DNA of 64,000 bases, taken from the NCBI RefSeq assembly GCF_021432765.1, contig NZ_CP058908.1, forward strand, positions 450,001 through 514,000, given 5' to 3'. The DNA is from Pseudomonas phenolilytica (GTDB lineage: Bacteria > Pseudomonadota > Gammaproteobacteria > Pseudomonadales > Pseudomonadaceae). A program made the translations under genes and the position numbers. A model generated the notes under the pieces. That model was not told the DNA's origin, did not search any database, and saw only the letters and a program-made list of their open reading frames with translations. Positions 31,871 through 43,212 of this stretch are shown here, in pieces (the first letter of the stretch is position 1; each line of letters begins with the position of its first letter).

Positions 31871-33172
31871 TTATTGCAAAGTGTGTTGCTCCAGAAACTC
31901 TGCCGGCTGCTGCCCTTCGCGACTGAGCAACCGATGCAGCTCCACCCGCGGCAGGCGCACTTCAAGGAGGCTACCGCCCTCCTCGTCATGGCTCTCGCGC
32001 TGCACGGCGCCAAGCTCGAACAGCTGAGCGCGCATACGACCAAGGCGCTGCGGGAGGCGGAGCGTGCCTACGAACAGATCGTTGCCGAGCAGCTCGGCGA
32101 TTGCCTGGCGCAGCAGGTCCAGCCCCAGCCCGTCACGCGCCGATACCCAGACGCGCTCTGGCCTGCCATCGGCATCGCGCTGAATGTGCGGCTCGATACC
32201 CTCCATGAGATCGACCTTGTTGTAGACCTCCAGGACAGGCAACTCATCCGCACCGATCTCCGCCAGCACGGCCAGGACCTGTTCGATCTGCTGATCACGC
32301 TCGGGCTCGTGAGCGTCGATCACGTGTAGCAGCAGATCGGCATTGCTGGATTCCTCTAGCGTCGCGCGAAACGATTCGACCAGCTTGTGCGGCAGATGAC
32401 GAATGAAACCCACCGTATCCGCCAGGACCACCGGCCCGATATCCGGCAGCTCCAGGCGCCGCAGCGTCGGATCGAGCGTAGCGAACAATTGATTGGCCGC
32501 GTAGACCTCGGCTTCCGTGAGCGCGTTGAACAACGTGGATTTGCCGGCGTTGGTGTAGCCGACCAGCGAGACCGACGGGATGTCGGCGCGCTTGCGTCCG
32601 CGGCGTGCCTGCTCGCGCTGCCCGCGGACCTTTTCCAGGCGCTGCTTGATCTGACGGATGCGCACTCGCAGCAGGCGCCGGTCAGTTTCCAGCTGGGTCT
32701 CGCCAGGACCGCGTAGACCGATACCGCCTTTCTGCCGCTCAAGGTGTGTCCAGCCGCGCACCAGGCGCGTGCTCATGTGCTCGAGCTGCGCCAGCTCGAC
32801 CTGCAACTTGCCTTCGTGGGTACGCGCACGCTGGGCGAAGATATCCAGAATCAGACCGGTGCGATCGAGCACCCGGCATTCCAGAACGCGCTCCAGGTTG
32901 CGCTCCTGGCTGGGGGTCAGCGTGTGATTGAAGATCACCAGCTCGACCTCGCCCTCATGGACGAGATCGCGCAGCTCTTCGACCTTGCCGGTGCCAATCA
33001 GGAACTTCGCCGACGGCTGATGCCGGCTCACGGTGACGAACCCGACCTGCTCGGCACCAGCCGAGCGGGCCAGCTCCTGAAATTCCTGAGGGTCCTCGCG
33101 CGACGCGGGGTCCTGACCTTCCAGATGAACCAGAATGGCCCGCTCCCCGCCACCGGGACGTTCGAAGAACAA
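31871..33172 (-). CDS. hflX: Ribosome-associated GTPase HflX
   Basis: The 433 residues have an N-terminal HflX domain (FLIGTGKVEELRDLV, ELVIFNHTLTPSQERNLE) and an Obg-like G domain with G1 GYTNAGKST, G3 DTVGFI and G4 NKVD. HflX rescues stalled ribosomes after heat shock by splitting 70S particles. It is 12 bases after hfq and 98 bases before hflK, the standard arrangement. Confidence 0.95.
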   Translation of the reverse strand: MFFERPGGGERAILVHLEGQDPASREDPQEFQELARSAGAEQVGFVTVSRHQPSAKFLIGTGKVEELRDLVHEGEVELVIFNHTLTPSQERNLERVLECRVLDRTGLILDIFAQRARTHEGKLQVELAQLEHMSTRLVRGWTHLERQKGGIGLRGPGETQLETDRRLLRVRIRQIKQRLEKVRGQREQARRGRKRADIPSVSLVGYTNAGKSTLFNALTEAEVYAANQLFATLDPTLRRLELPDIGPVVLADTVGFIRHLPHKLVESFRATLEESSNADLLLHVIDAHEPERDQQIEQVLAVLAEIGADELPVLEVYNKVDLMEGIEPHIQRDADGRPERVWVSARDGLGLDLLRQAIAELLGNDLFVGTLRLPQRLGRMRAQLFELGAVQRESHDEEGGSLLEVRLPRVELHRLLSREGQQPAEFLEQHTLQ

Positions 33173-33183
33173 AGACGCCTACC

Positions 33184-33450
<267 letters not shown>

Positions 33451-33527
33451 TTAGAGGATCTTTATTCAATAATTTCTAGGTAAACCGACGATCCACTTGT
33501 CTGAGAATAGACGGTCAATTTGCAGTG

Positions 33528-34499
33528 TCAGCTCAATATGGAGAGCGATTGCAGGTATTTCAATGCTCGCGGCAGATTGTCGCGGGACAGACTGTCCAAC
33601 CAGTCAACTTCCCCCCAGCCACGCAGCCAGGTGAACTGTCGTTTGGCCAGTTGGCGGGTTGCGATGATGCCGCGCTGAATCATCTCGTCCCTGGACAGGT
33701 TTCCATCCAAGTAATCCCACACCTGCCGATAGCCCACCGCCCGAATCGACGGCAACCCGGAGTGCAAGTCGCCACGACAACGCAGGGCTTCGACCTCTTC
33801 GATAAAGCCCTGTTCAACCATCTGAAGAAAGCGTTGCTCGATGCGCTGGTGCAGAACCGACCGCTGTGCCGGAGCGATGGACAAGTGCGCGACAGTATAA
33901 GGCAAGACGCCCGAGCCAGGCGCGCCCGCTGCAGCTTTTTGCGACCATTGTCGGGCGCGATGTTCGCTCATGGTCAATCCGCTGACGCGATAGACCTCCA
34001 GCGCACGCACCAGTCGTTGCGGATCGTTGGGATGGATGCGCGCCGCCGACTGCGGATCGATTTCGGCGAGCCTGCGATGCAGAGCCCGCAATCCCTCCCG
34101 CGCGGCCAGCGCTTCCAACTCGGCGCGCACCTGCGCATCGGCCGCCGGCAGGTCGGCAAGGCCATCGCGCAGCGCCTTGAAATACAGCATGGTGCCGCCG
34201 ACCAGCAACGGAATACGGCCCGCTGCCGTGATTTCCGCCATCGCCGCCAGCGCATCAGCACTGAATTCCGCGGCCGAATAGCTCTGCGCCGGATCGAGAA
34301 TATCCACCAGACGATGTGGATAAGCGGCCAGTACCTCACGGGAGGGCTTGGCGGTACCGATGTCCATGCCGCGATAGACCAGGGCCGAGTCGACACTGAT
34401 CAGCTCGCACGGCAGCACACGCGCCAGCTCCAGTGCAAGATCGGTCTTGCCGGAGGCGGTGGGACCCATCAGAAAGATGGCGGGAGGCAGGCGTGACAT
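33528..34499 (-). CDS. miaA: tRNA dimethylallyltransferase MiaA
   Basis: MiaA adds the isopentenyl group to A37 of tRNAs that read UNN codons. The 323 residues start [20 protein letters not shown] with the P loop and contain [31 protein letters not shown] and GYRQVWDYL. The open frame extends 55 codons further upstream but without family resemblance. The order mutL-miaA-hfq is conserved. Confidence 0.95.
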   Translation of the reverse strand: MSRLPPAIFLMGPTASGKTDLALELARVLPCELISVDSALVYRGMDIGTAKPSREVLAAYPHRLVDILDPAQSYSAAEFSADALAAMAEITAAGRIPLLVGGTMLYFKALRDGLADLPAADAQVRAELEALAAREGLRALHRRLAEIDPQSAARIHPNDPQRLVRALEVYRVSGLTMSEHRARQWSQKAAAGAPGSGVLPYTVAHLSIAPAQRSVLHQRIEQRFLQMVEQGFIEEVEALRCRGDLHSGLPSIRAVGYRQVWDYLDGNLSRDEMIQRGIIATRQLAKRQFTWLRGWGEVDWLDSLSRDNLPRALKYLQSLSILS

Positions 34500-34588
34500 C
34501 GGAGGACTCGCGGCGAGGGGCGGCATAGTTTCAAGCTGCCGGCAATAAGCTGCAAGCCGCGCGAGCGGCTCGCAGTCGCCGCGTGCAG

Positions 34589-36466
34589 CTAGCGTCCGCG
34601 CAGGAACAGCCGGTCCAGCTCGTCCATGCCCAGCTGCGTCCAGGTCGGGCGGCCGTGGTTGCACTGGCCGCTGCGCTCGGTCTGCTCCATGTCGCGCAGC
34701 AGTGCATTCATCTCCGGCAGCGTCAGGCGACGATTGGCACGCACCGCGCCGTGGCAGGCCATCGTCGCGAGCAGCTCGTTCAGATGCGCCTGAATGCGAT
34801 CGCTGGTGCCGTATTCGAGCAGATCGGCCAGCACATCGGTCACCAACCGAGTCGCCTCGGCCTGTTTAAGCAGCGCAGGCGTCTGGCGAATCGCCAAGGT
34901 TTCGGGCCCCAGGCGCTGCAACTCGAAGCCGAGCCTCTGGAACCACTGCGCGTGTTCCTCGGCGCAATCGGCCTCGCGCTGGCTTACAGCGATGGATTCG
35001 GGCACCAGCAGCGGCTGACCACGCAGACCCTCACTGGCCATCGCGGTTTTCAGGCGTTCGTAGGTGATGCGCTCGTGCGCGGCATGCATGTCTACCAGCA
35101 CCATGCCCTGAGCATTCTCCGCAAGGATGTAAATGCCCTTGAGCTGCGCCAGGGCATAGCCCAACGGCGGCACATCGTCCTGAGTGGCGGGCAACGGCGC
35201 GGGGCCGGCTTCCGGTAGCGGGGCGAAGAATTCCCGATATGCGCCCTGCGCCTCGGCGACAAGGCCGCCGGACGCCGGACGCTGCATCTGATAGCCAGCC
35301 CCGACGCCGCGCCACGCTGGTGCTTCGCCCGGCGCGCGTTCGGGCACGCTGGTCGACAGGCTCATCTCGCTCTGCCCCGCGAACTCGCCTGCGGCCGCAC
35401 CGCTGAGCGGACTCATCGATGTCACGCTGGCCGGCGCTGCCAGCTGGTCTTCGGGGCGCACATCACCCAGCGCGCGGTGCAGCGTGCCATAGAGGAAGTC
35501 ATGCACCATGCGGCTGTCGCGAAAGCGCACCTCGTGCTTGGTCGGGTGCACGTTAACGTCCACCACCGCAGGATCGACATCGAGGAACAGCACGAACGTC
35601 GGATGCCGGCCGTTGAACAGCACATCGCGATAGGCTTGGCGCACCGCATGGGCGACCAGCTTGTCACGCACCATGCGCCCGTTGACGTAGAAATACTGCA
35701 GGTCGGCCTGGCTGCGCGAGAAGGTCGGCAGGCCGACCCAGCCCCAAAGGCGCAGCCCGTCACGCTCGACTTCGATCGGCAGCGCCTGCTCGAGAAACGC
35801 CGGCCCGCAGACCGCCGCCACCCGCCGGGCGCGCGCCGCGTCGTCGCTCGCCTGGTGCAGCGCCAGCACGCCCTTGCCGTTGTGCCGCAAGTGGAAGGCG
35901 ACGTCGAAACGCGCCAGCGCCAGACGCTTGATCACTTCCTGCAGATGGTCGAACTCGGTCTTCTCGGTGCGCAGGAACTTGCGCCGCGCGGGCGTATTGA
36001 AGAACAGGTCGCGTACCTCCACCGAGGTGCCGACCGGATGCGCCGCCGGCTGCACCCGCGCCTCCATCTCGCGGCCTTCGGTTTCCACCTGCCAGGCCTC
36101 GCCGGCATCGACCGTGCGCGAGGTCAGCGTCAGGCGCGAGACGGAGCTGATCGACGCCAGCGCCTCGCCACGAAAACCGAGGCTCATCACCCGCTCAAGG
36201 TCTTCCAGATCGCGGATCTTGCTGGTCGCATGGCGCGCCAGGGCCAACGGCAGATCGTCCGCCGGAATGCCACAGCCGTCGTCGCGCACGCGCAGCAGCT
36301 TGACTCCGCCCTGCTCGACATCCACTTCGATGCGCGTTGCACCAGAATCCAGGCTGTTTTCCAGCAGTTCCTTGATCACCGAGGCCGGCCGCTCGACCAC
36401 TTCCCCGGCGGCAATCTGGTTCGCCAGCCGCGGACTCAGCAGCTGGATGCGCTGCAACTCGCTCAT
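34589..36466 (-). CDS. mutL: DNA mismatch repair protein MutL
   Basis: The 625-residue GHKL ATPase links MutS to strand incision. The N-terminal ATPase shows [37 protein letters not shown] and [14 protein letters not shown] Ser/Ala/Pro-rich linker (about 330-430) leads to the C-terminal dimerisation domain. That domain carries an endonuclease-type motif [12 protein letters not shown], as in Pseudomonas MutL proteins, and unlike E. coli. The start overlaps the amiB stop as ATGA. Confidence 0.96.
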   Translation of the reverse strand: MSELQRIQLLSPRLANQIAAGEVVERPASVIKELLENSLDSGATRIEVDVEQGGVKLLRVRDDGCGIPADDLPLALARHATSKIRDLEDLERVMSLGFRGEALASISSVSRLTLTSRTVDAGEAWQVETEGREMEARVQPAAHPVGTSVEVRDLFFNTPARRKFLRTEKTEFDHLQEVIKRLALARFDVAFHLRHNGKGVLALHQASDDAARARRVAAVCGPAFLEQALPIEVERDGLRLWGWVGLPTFSRSQADLQYFYVNGRMVRDKLVAHAVRQAYRDVLFNGRHPTFVLFLDVDPAVVDVNVHPTKHEVRFRDSRMVHDFLYGTLHRALGDVRPEDQLAAPASVTSMSPLSGAAAGEFAGQSEMSLSTSVPERAPGEAPAWRGVGAGYQMQRPASGGLVAEAQGAYREFFAPLPEAGPAPLPATQDDVPPLGYALAQLKGIYILAENAQGMVLVDMHAAHERITYERLKTAMASEGLRGQPLLVPESIAVSQREADCAEEHAQWFQRLGFELQRLGPETLAIRQTPALLKQAEATRLVTDVLADLLEYGTSDRIQAHLNELLATMACHGAVRANRRLTLPEMNALLRDMEQTERSGQCNHGRPTWTQLGMDELDRLFLRGR

Positions 36467-37896
36467 GGCTGGGAGGCCAGCGTGGTGGCCGGGATGCTGA
36501 GCGTCTGACCGACCTTGATGGTGTCGTTGCGCAGCTGGTTGGCGCTGCGCAGGGAGGTCAGGCTGACCTGATAGCGCTCGGCGAGCAGCGCCAGGCTCTC
36601 GCCGGAACGCACCACATGCTCGCGCGGCCCGATGGCGAGCTTGCCGGCATCGCGCAGCCAGGCGACATAGGTGCCCGGCGGCGGATTTTCGTGGAAGAAC
36701 TGCCGCACGCCGCTGTGGATCGAACGCGCCAGCGACTGCTGATGGCTGGCTGTCTGCAGCTTGCGCGCCTCGGACGGGTTGGAAATGAAGCCGGTCTCGA
36801 CCAGGATCGAGGGAATGTCCGGCGATTTCAGCACCATGAAACCGGCCTGTTCGACGCGGCGCTTGTGCAGCGGCGTGATGCGGCCCATGTTGCTCAGCAC
36901 CTTCTGCCCGACGTTGAGGCTGGAGGACAGCGAGGCGGTCATCGACAGATCCAGCAGCACGCCGGCAAGCATCTGATCCTTGTCGTCGAGACTCACGTTG
37001 CCGGCACCGCCGATCAGGTCGGAACGGTTCTCGCTGTCGGCCAGCCAGCGTGCCGTCTCGGAGGTGGCGCCGCGGTCGGAGAGGGCGAAGACCGAAGCGC
37101 CGTATGCCGACGAGCGCGGCGCGGCGTCGGCATGCACCGACACGAACAGGTCAGCCCCCTTCTGGCGGGCAATTTCGGTGCGCTTACGCAGCGGAATGAA
37201 GTAGTCGCCGGTGCGTACCAGCTCGGCACGGAAGCCCTTCTCGGCATTGATCTGCCGTTGCAGTTCCTTGGCAATCTGCAGCACCACGGTCTTCTCGTAG
37301 ATCTTGCCCGGACCGATGGCACCTGGGTCCTCGCCGCCGTGACCGGCATCAATGGCAATGACCACGTCACGCTTGCCACCCGGCGACACCGGCAGCTTGA
37401 CCGCGGGCAGCGTCGGCGACACCGGCGGCACCGGTTTCGCCGGTGCGCTGTTGGCCGGAACCTGGGCGACGGGCGCGGCGGCGCCCTGGTCGAACAGGTC
37501 GACTACCAAGCGATGCCCGTACTGCTGATTCGGCGCCAGGCTGAAGCTCTTGGGCGCGACGGGCGCCTTAAGGTCGATCACCACGCGCAGCGTGTTCGCG
37601 TCGTGCTGCCCGGCGCGCAAGGCGGCGACCGGCGTGTTCTGCAGTGCCAGTTGGTCGAGCTGTGCTTTGAGCGTAGCGCCGGTGACATCGATGACGATGC
37701 GGTGTGGCGCCTCGAGCGTGAAGACGTTGTGCTTCACCGGGCCCGACAGGTCGAACACCAGCCGCGTATTGTCCGGTGCCCGCCACAGACGCACGCTTTG
37801 CACGTCGGTGGCGGCAAAAACCTGCACGGCAGCCAGCAGGACCGCCAAACCGCTAACCAGCGCGCGTATGCGCATACCCAACCTCATGCGTTTCAT
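36463..37896 (-). CDS. amiB: N-acetylmuramoyl-L-alanine amidase AmiB (AMIN-Amidase_3-LysM)
   Basis: This periplasmic zinc amidase splits septal peptidoglycan during cell separation. The 477 residues have a signal peptide ending near VFA, an AMIN targeting domain and a Pro/Val linker (about 150-180). The Amidase_3 domain has zinc ligands in [12 protein letters not shown], the Glu of [16 protein letters not shown], and the catalytic Glu in [11 protein letters not shown] single C-terminal LysM ([18 protein letters not shown]) follows. The start at 37896 overlaps the tsaE stop (ATGA). An inserted regulatory helix region follows the SVHADA motif, as in EnvC/NlpD-regulated amidases. Confidence 0.94.
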   Translation of the reverse strand: MKRMRLGMRIRALVSGLAVLLAAVQVFAATDVQSVRLWRAPDNTRLVFDLSGPVKHNVFTLEAPHRIVIDVTGATLKAQLDQLALQNTPVAALRAGQHDANTLRVVIDLKAPVAPKSFSLAPNQQYGHRLVVDLFDQGAAAPVAQVPANSAPAKPVPPVSPTLPAVKLPVSPGGKRDVVIAIDAGHGGEDPGAIGPGKIYEKTVVLQIAKELQRQINAEKGFRAELVRTGDYFIPLRKRTEIARQKGADLFVSVHADAAPRSSAYGASVFALSDRGATSETARWLADSENRSDLIGGAGNVSLDDKDQMLAGVLLDLSMTASLSSSLNVGQKVLSNMGRITPLHKRRVEQAGFMVLKSPDIPSILVETGFISNPSEARKLQTASHQQSLARSIHSGVRQFFHENPPPGTYVAWLRDAGKLAIGPREHVVRSGESLALLAERYQVSLTSLRSANQLRNDTIKVGQTLSIPATTLASQP

Positions 37897-38363
37897 TGAT
37901 TTCCGGCGCTCAGGACGACGCACCAGGCGTCACCGCGTTCGCCCCGCGGCGACAGGCGCAGCGTACGGCCGGCCCCATGCGGCGTAATGGTAATGTCAAG
38001 GTCGGTCTTTGGCAAAACGCCGGCACCGCGTTCCGGCCACTCGACCAGGCACAGCGCGCTCCCTTCGAAATAGTCGCGAATACCGAGAAACTCCAGCTCC
38101 TCGGGATCGACCAGGCGGTACAGATCGAAGTGGAACACCCGCACGTCGCCAATCTCGTAAGGTTCGACCAGGGTGAAGGTCGGACTCTTGACCTTGCCCT
38201 CGTGGCCGAAGCCGCGGATCAGCCCGCGCGACAGCGTGGTCTTGCCGGCGCCGAGATCGCCATGCAGATAGATCACTCCGCGCCCACCGGTCGCCTGCGC
38301 GATCCGCGCGCCCAAGGCGAGCATGGCCGACTCGTCTTCGGCGTACAGCGTCACTTCAGGCAT
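37893..38363 (-). CDS. tsaE: tRNA threonylcarbamoyladenosine biosynthesis ATPase TsaE
   Basis: This 156-residue P-loop ATPase has GDLGAGKTTLSRGLIRGFG, the YdiB-family motif SPTFTLVEPYE and the FDLYRL motif. It works with TsaB and TsaD in the last step of t6A formation at A37 of ANN-decoding tRNAs. It overlaps nnr by 13 bases and amiB by 4. Confidence 0.95.
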   Translation of the reverse strand: MPEVTLYAEDESAMLALGARIAQATGGRGVIYLHGDLGAGKTTLSRGLIRGFGHEGKVKSPTFTLVEPYEIGDVRVFHFDLYRLVDPEELEFLGIRDYFEGSALCLVEWPERGAGVLPKTDLDITITPHGAGRTLRLSPRGERGDAWCVVLSAGNQ

Positions 38364-39841
38364 GGCGACTGCTCCTCGAGCAACTGACGGATCACGGGAA
38401 TCAGATCGGCGGCGGCGAGCCCCCGGCCCTGCTCACCAAGGCGCTCGCCGGCCGCAGCATGCAGCCAGGCGCCCAGGCAGGCCGCGTCGAAGGGCGCGAG
38501 ATCCTGCGCCAGCAGCGCGCCGATCAGCCCGGCCAGCACATCGCCGAGGCCGGCACTGGCCATCGCCGGATGGCCGCGGTCGCACAGCGCCAGCCGTCCG
38601 TCCGGCGCGGCGATCAGCGTGCCAGCGCCCTTGAGCAGCGCCACGCAGGCATAACGCCGGGCCAGTTCGCGCGCTGCCACCGGACGATCGCCCTGTACCT
38701 CGGCGACCGTACATTGCAGCAACCGCGCCGCCTCGCCCGGATGCGGCGTGATCACGCAGCCGGTCGGCAGTTGGACGCCACCGGCCGCCAGCAGGTTCAG
38801 CGCATCGGCGTCCCACACCTGCGGCAGTCCGCTCTGCGCCGCCAGCGACAGCAGGCTGCGTCCCCAAGGGGCCTGACCAAGCCCGGGGCCGACCACCAAC
38901 ACATCGGCGCGCTCGACGAGCGTCGTCAGGCTGTAGGTCGACTCCACGCCGCTGCACATGATCTCCGGACGACGCACCAGCGAAGCGGTGACATGCTCCG
39001 GCCGGGTCGCCAGGCTCACCATGCCGGCGCCGCCACGCAATGCTGCCTCGGCGCTGAGCAATGCCGCGCCGCCAGTGCCCAGATCGCCACCGATCACCAG
39101 CACCTGCCCGAAGCTGCCCTTGTGCGCGGTCGGCGAACGGGGCGCGATCCGCGCCAGCGAGCCGTGATCGAGGCGCACGGCCTCGCTCGCCACCTGCGCG
39201 ACGATTCCCGGATCGGCCTGCAGATCATCGAACACCAGCGTACCGACGCGATCGGGGCCGTCGGCGGTGAACAAGCCGAGCTTGAGGCCGATGAAGGTGA
39301 CACTCAGATCGGCACGCACTGCCTGCCCGAGCACCTGTCCGGTATCGGCGCAGAGCCCGCTGGGCAGATCGATGGCCAGCACCGGCAGGCCGCTAGCGTT
39401 GATCGTCGCGATGGCTCCGGCAAAGGGCTCACGCACCGCGCCGGAAATCCCCGTTCCGAGCAATGCATCCACCAGCACGCCCTGCAATGCCGCCGCGGCA
39501 TGCCAGGGTTCGATGCTCACGCCGCACGCCCGCGCTTCGGCCAGCGCCTGCGCAGCATCGCCCTGCAAGGCCTGGACATCCCCCACCGCCAGCACCCGGA
39601 CTTGCCAGCCGGCGCGCTGCGCCAAGGCTGCGACGAGATAGCCGTCGCCGGCATTGTTGCCACGCCCGGCCAGGACGGTGACCGCCCCGGCATCCAGCCA
39701 GCGCCGACGCAGGGCGCGCCAGGCGGCATGGGCGGCACGCTGCATCAGCTCGAAACCGGGAGTGCCGGCAGCGATCAGGCGCGCATCGAGTTCGCGCACC
39801 TGGGCGGCGGTGTACAGGGCGACGGGCAGGGAATCGGTCAT
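38351..39841 (-). CDS. nnr: Bifunctional NAD(P)H-hydrate epimerase / ADP-dependent dehydratase
   Basis: The protein repairs hydrated NAD(P)H. The 496 residues comprise an N-terminal YjeF_N epimerase domain (LAGRGNNAGDGYLVAALAQ, LLGTGISGAV) and a C-terminal ribokinase-like dehydratase domain (TAHKGSFGQVLVIGG, ITPHPGEAARLL, LKGAGTLIAAPDG, GLGDVLAGLIGAL). An ATG five codons upstream (39856) is an alternative start. It is divergent from queG across about 74 bases. Confidence 0.92.
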   Translation of the reverse strand: MTDSLPVALYTAAQVRELDARLIAAGTPGFELMQRAAHAAWRALRRRWLDAGAVTVLAGRGNNAGDGYLVAALAQRAGWQVRVLAVGDVQALQGDAAQALAEARACGVSIEPWHAAAALQGVLVDALLGTGISGAVREPFAGAIATINASGLPVLAIDLPSGLCADTGQVLGQAVRADLSVTFIGLKLGLFTADGPDRVGTLVFDDLQADPGIVAQVASEAVRLDHGSLARIAPRSPTAHKGSFGQVLVIGGDLGTGGAALLSAEAALRGGAGMVSLATRPEHVTASLVRRPEIMCSGVESTYSLTTLVERADVLVVGPGLGQAPWGRSLLSLAAQSGLPQVWDADALNLLAAGGVQLPTGCVITPHPGEAARLLQCTVAEVQGDRPVAARELARRYACVALLKGAGTLIAAPDGRLALCDRGHPAMASAGLGDVLAGLIGALLAQDLAPFDAACLGAWLHAAAGERLGEQGRGLAAADLIPVIRQLLEEQSPCLK

Positions 39842-39915
39842 CGGTGCTGGGATCATCGCGGCGGAATGTCTGGCAGAATTATACGCACCCGCCCGCCACG
39901 CCGCCGTACTCTCCG

Positions 39916-40995
39916 ATGCCCAGCCCCGCCCTCGACGCCGCCGCCCTCGCCCAGTCCATCAAGGAGTGGGGCCGCGAGCTCGGCTTCCAGCAGGTCGGCA
40001 TCACCGGCGTCGATCTCGGCGAGCATGAAGCGCACCTGGATGCCTGGCTGGCGGCCGGTTATCAGGGCGAGATGGATTACATGGCCGCGCACGGCAGCAA
40101 GCGCTCGCGACCGGACGAGCTGGTGCCGGGCACGCTACGGGTGATCTCGCTGCGCATGGATTACCTGCCTGGCGACACGCGCATGACCCAGCAGCTGGCC
40201 AATCCGGAGAAGGCCTATGTCTCGCGCTACGCACTGGGCCGCGACTACCACAAGCTGATCCGCAAACGCATCCAGCAACTGGCCGAGCGCATCCAGCAGG
40301 TGGTCGGGCCGCTGGGCTTTCGCGCGTTCGTCGACAGCGCACCGGTGCTGGAAAAGGCCGCCGGGCAACAGGCCGGGCTCGGCTGGATCGGCAAGAACAC
40401 CCTGCTGCTGAACCGCAAGGCCGGCAGCTGGTTCTTCCTCGGCGAGCTGTTCGTCGACATCGCCCTGCCGGTCGACGAGCCGGTGACGCGCGACCACTGC
40501 GGCAGCTGCCACGCCTGTCTCGATGTCTGCCCGACCGAGGCCTTCGTCGGCGAGCGGCTGCTGGATGCGCGGCGCTGCATTTCCTACCTGACCATCGAGC
40601 TGAAAGGGCCGATCCCGGTCGAGCTGCGCGACAAGATCGGCAACCGCGTGTTCGGCTGCGACGACTGCCAGATCGTCTGTCCGTGGAACCGCTTCGCGCG
40701 GCCGACCGAGCAGCATGATTTCCAGCCGCGCCACAGCCTGGACAACGCCGACCTGGCGGTACTGTTCCGCTGGAGCGAAGAGGAATTTCTCAGCCGCACC
40801 GAAGGCTCACCGCTGCGCCGCGCCGGTTACGAGCGCTGGTTGCGCAACCTGGCAGTGGGCCTGGGCAATGCGCCGTCGAGCATTCCGGTACTGGAGGCGC
40901 TCGAGGCGCGGCGTGACGATCCTTCCGAGCTGGTGCGCGAGCATGTCGAGTGGGCGCTGGCGCAACATGCTCAGCGTCAGGCGGCTGAGCGCTAG
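39916..40995 (+). CDS. queG: Epoxyqueuosine reductase QueG
   Basis: QueG performs the cobalamin-dependent last step of queuosine synthesis in tRNA. The 359 residues contain the family core (GWIGKNTLLLNRKAGSWFF, FLGELF) and two 4Fe-4S ferredoxin-like motifs, CGSCHACLDVCPTEA and CDDCQIVCPWN. The ATG at 39916 begins the conserved region (SIKEWGRELGFQQVGI); the longer frame is unsupported. It converges on the ftsH-like gene with 13 bases between. Confidence 0.94.
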   Translation: MPSPALDAAALAQSIKEWGRELGFQQVGITGVDLGEHEAHLDAWLAAGYQGEMDYMAAHGSKRSRPDELVPGTLRVISLRMDYLPGDTRMTQQLANPEKAYVSRYALGRDYHKLIRKRIQQLAERIQQVVGPLGFRAFVDSAPVLEKAAGQQAGLGWIGKNTLLLNRKAGSWFFLGELFVDIALPVDEPVTRDHCGSCHACLDVCPTEAFVGERLLDARRCISYLTIELKGPIPVELRDKIGNRVFGCDDCQIVCPWNRFARPTEQHDFQPRHSLDNADLAVLFRWSEEEFLSRTEGSPLRRAGYERWLRNLAVGLGNAPSSIPVLEALEARRDDPSELVREHVEWALAQHAQRQAAER

Positions 40996-41008
40996 CGCCC
41001 GACCACCG

Positions 41009-42838
41009 CTAGACGTGCGGTGCCGGCTGCGCCGCGCTCAGCGCGCGCAGTGCCTCGGCATCCAGCGTTTCCTGCTGCAGCAGCTGGCGGGCGCAGCGTT
41101 CGAGCAGTTCGCGCCGCGCCTCGAGCAACGTCAGGCTGCGCTGGAAGGCGGACTGCACCAGCTCCTGCACCTCCTCATCGATCGCCGTCGCGGTGCTTTC
41201 CGCGTAATCGTGCTGCGGTTTCAAGCCGAGCAGCGCCTCGCTACCGAGAAACGAATTGGGCTCGCGCTCCAGTGCAAGATGGCCGAGGCGCCTGGACATG
41301 CCGTAGCGCGTGACCATCGCGCGGGCGATGTCGGCGACGCGCGCCAGATCGTCCGCCGCGCCAGTGGACAGATGACCGAATACCAGCCACTCGGCGGCGC
41401 GCCCGCCGAGCAGCACCGCCATCTTGTTTTCCAGCTCCTCGCGGGTCATCAGGAAGCGATCCTCGGTGGGTCGCTGGATGGTGTAGCCCAGCGCGCCCAT
41501 GCCGCGCGGGATGATCGACACCTTATGCACCGGATCGACGCCCGGTAACGCCATGGCCACCAGCGCGTGGCCCATCTCGTGGTAGGCGACGATCTCGCGC
41601 TCGCGCGGGTTGAGCAGGCGGTTGCGCTTCTCCAGGCCGGCGACGATGCGCTCGATGGCGGCGTTGAAATCCTCCATGCCTACCGCCTCGGCATTGCGCC
41701 GGGTGGCCAGCAGCGTCGCCTCGTTGACCAGGTTGGCCAGATCGGCACCGGTGAAGCCCGGCGTCAGCGCGGCGATGGCCTGCGGATCGACATCGGCGCC
41801 CAGCTTCGACTTCTTCAGGTGCACGTGGAGAATCTGCACCCGCCCGACCTTGTCCGGCCGGTCCACCAGCACCTGACGGTCGAAACGCCCGGCACGCAGC
41901 AGCGCCGGGTCGAGGATTTCCGGGCGGTTGGTGGCCGCCAGCAGCACCAGGCCGCTGGACGTGTCGAAGCCGTCCATCTCCACCAGCAGCTGGTTGAGCG
42001 TCTGCTCCTTCTCGTCGTGCCCGCCGGACAGCGGCCCGGCACCGCGGGCGCGGCCGAGGGCATCCAGCTCGTCGATGAAGATGATCGCCGGCGCCTGCGC
42101 GCGCGCCTGCTCGAACAGGTCGCGCACACGCGCGGCACCGACACCGACGAACAGCTCGACGAACTCCGAACCGGAAATGGAGAAGAACGGCACCCGCGCC
42201 TCGCCGGCCACCGCGCGCGCCAGCAGTGTCTTGCCGGTACCCGGCGGGCCGACCAGCAGCACACCCTTGGGCATGCGTCCACCGAGACGGCCGTAGGTTT
42301 GCGGATCGCGCAGGAACTCGATGATTTCCTTCAGTTCGTCCTTGGCCTCGTCGACGCCGGCGACATCGGCGAAGCTCACCTTCATGTCGGTCTCGACGTA
42401 GACCCGCGCCTTGCTCTTGCCGATCTGCATCATGCCGCCACCGCCGATGCCGCTGCCAATGCGCCGCAGCAGGAACAGCCAGATACCGAAGAACAGCGCC
42501 GCCGGGACGATCCACGACAGCAGGTCGCGCATCAGCGTGCTTTCCACCTTGCCGGTGTAGCGCACCGGAAACTGCTGCAGATGCTCGGCCAGCTGCGGCT
42601 CGACGCGATTGGCGATGAAGCGGCGCTGGCCGCCCGGCAGCGGCTCCTTGAGCGTGCCCTCGATGCGCCGCTCGGTAATCGCCAGCGACTCCACGCGGCC
42701 GTCCTTGAGATGCTGCTCGAATTCGCTGTAGGGGATGGTGGCGATCTCCTGCTGCGCCGACAGCAGGTACTGGATACCGATGAAAGCCAGGATGGCGATC
42801 AACCAGTAGCTCATGTGGAACTGGGCCTGCTCTTTCAC
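41009..42838 (-). CDS. FtsH-family ATP-dependent zinc metalloprotease (second-type paralogue)
   Basis: This 609-residue membrane-bound AAA+ protease has two membrane helices (about 10-27 and 107-124) around a small periplasmic domain. Walker A GPPGTGKT is at 197-204, pore loop FVGVG at 230-234, Walker [10 protein letters not shown] and [22 protein letters not shown]. The zinc-protease motif HEMGH is at 420-424, with the third ligand region GAADDLARV. All catalytic residues are present. The housekeeping ftsH of pseudomonads sits beside rlmE and folP. This gene has neither neighbour and its C-terminal half is divergent (short Gln/Leu-rich tail), so I call it a paralogue. Targets are unknown; membrane or stress-protein turnover is likely. 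Confidence 0.88.
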   Translation of the reverse strand: MKEQAQFHMSYWLIAILAFIGIQYLLSAQQEIATIPYSEFEQHLKDGRVESLAITERRIEGTLKEPLPGGQRRFIANRVEPQLAEHLQQFPVRYTGKVESTLMRDLLSWIVPAALFFGIWLFLLRRIGSGIGGGGMMQIGKSKARVYVETDMKVSFADVAGVDEAKDELKEIIEFLRDPQTYGRLGGRMPKGVLLVGPPGTGKTLLARAVAGEARVPFFSISGSEFVELFVGVGAARVRDLFEQARAQAPAIIFIDELDALGRARGAGPLSGGHDEKEQTLNQLLVEMDGFDTSSGLVLLAATNRPEILDPALLRAGRFDRQVLVDRPDKVGRVQILHVHLKKSKLGADVDPQAIAALTPGFTGADLANLVNEATLLATRRNAEAVGMEDFNAAIERIVAGLEKRNRLLNPREREIVAYHEMGHALVAMALPGVDPVHKVSIIPRGMGALGYTIQRPTEDRFLMTREELENKMAVLLGGRAAEWLVFGHLSTGAADDLARVADIARAMVTRYGMSRRLGHLALEREPNSFLGSEALLGLKPQHDYAESTATAIDEEVQELVQSAFQRSLTLLEARRELLERCARQLLQQETLDAEALRALSAAQPAPHV

Positions 42839-42920
42839 TCCTGCTCTCCTTGCGCCAAGGGCTTCGGCCGGATTATGCCTGTCGCGCCATCAACCGGCCT
42901 GGACCTGGATCAGTTACGCC

Positions 42921-43211
42921 TCAGAGACCGCCACGCACGCCCAGGCCGACACCCAGCTCGGCCGCCACCGCAAATGGCAGCAGCAGCGTGTCCAGCACCG
43001 CGCTGGCCGGCAGGTCGAGCGCCGCATGCCGTGGCGCCTCGGCGCCGAAGCGCTCCAGCGGGCAACAGCCGCCGTGAAGGCTGTACCAATCCAGGCGGGT
43101 GCCGGAATAGATGATCGGCGCCCCAGGCTTGGCGGCATCCAGCGTGCGCACGGTGGCGCAGCCGCCGAGCAGCATCAGGGCGAACAAGGACAGCAGCGCT
43201 CGCCCGATCAT
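42921..43211 (-). CDS. YceK/YidQ-like small lipoprotein
   Basis: The 96-residue protein has a lipoprotein signal peptide with lipobox LLGGC (Cys18). The mature part contains the pattern SGTRLDWYSLHGGCCPLERFG and a final hydrophobic stretch (ASAVLDTLLLPFAVAAELGVG), as in the YceK/YidQ family. The function is unknown. It ends close to ubiX on the same strand (1 base between), so the two are probably co-transcribed. Confidence 0.78.
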   Translation of the reverse strand: MIGRALLSLFALMLLGGCATVRTLDAAKPGAPIIYSGTRLDWYSLHGGCCPLERFGAEAPRHAALDLPASAVLDTLLLPFAVAAELGVGLGVRGGL

Positions 43212-43212
43212 C

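Noticed and set aside
38433..38957. Short minus-strand frame inside nnr, and similar internal frames in phoD and other genes
   Set aside because: They overlap real genes in a different frame and show no ribosome sites or family resemblance.
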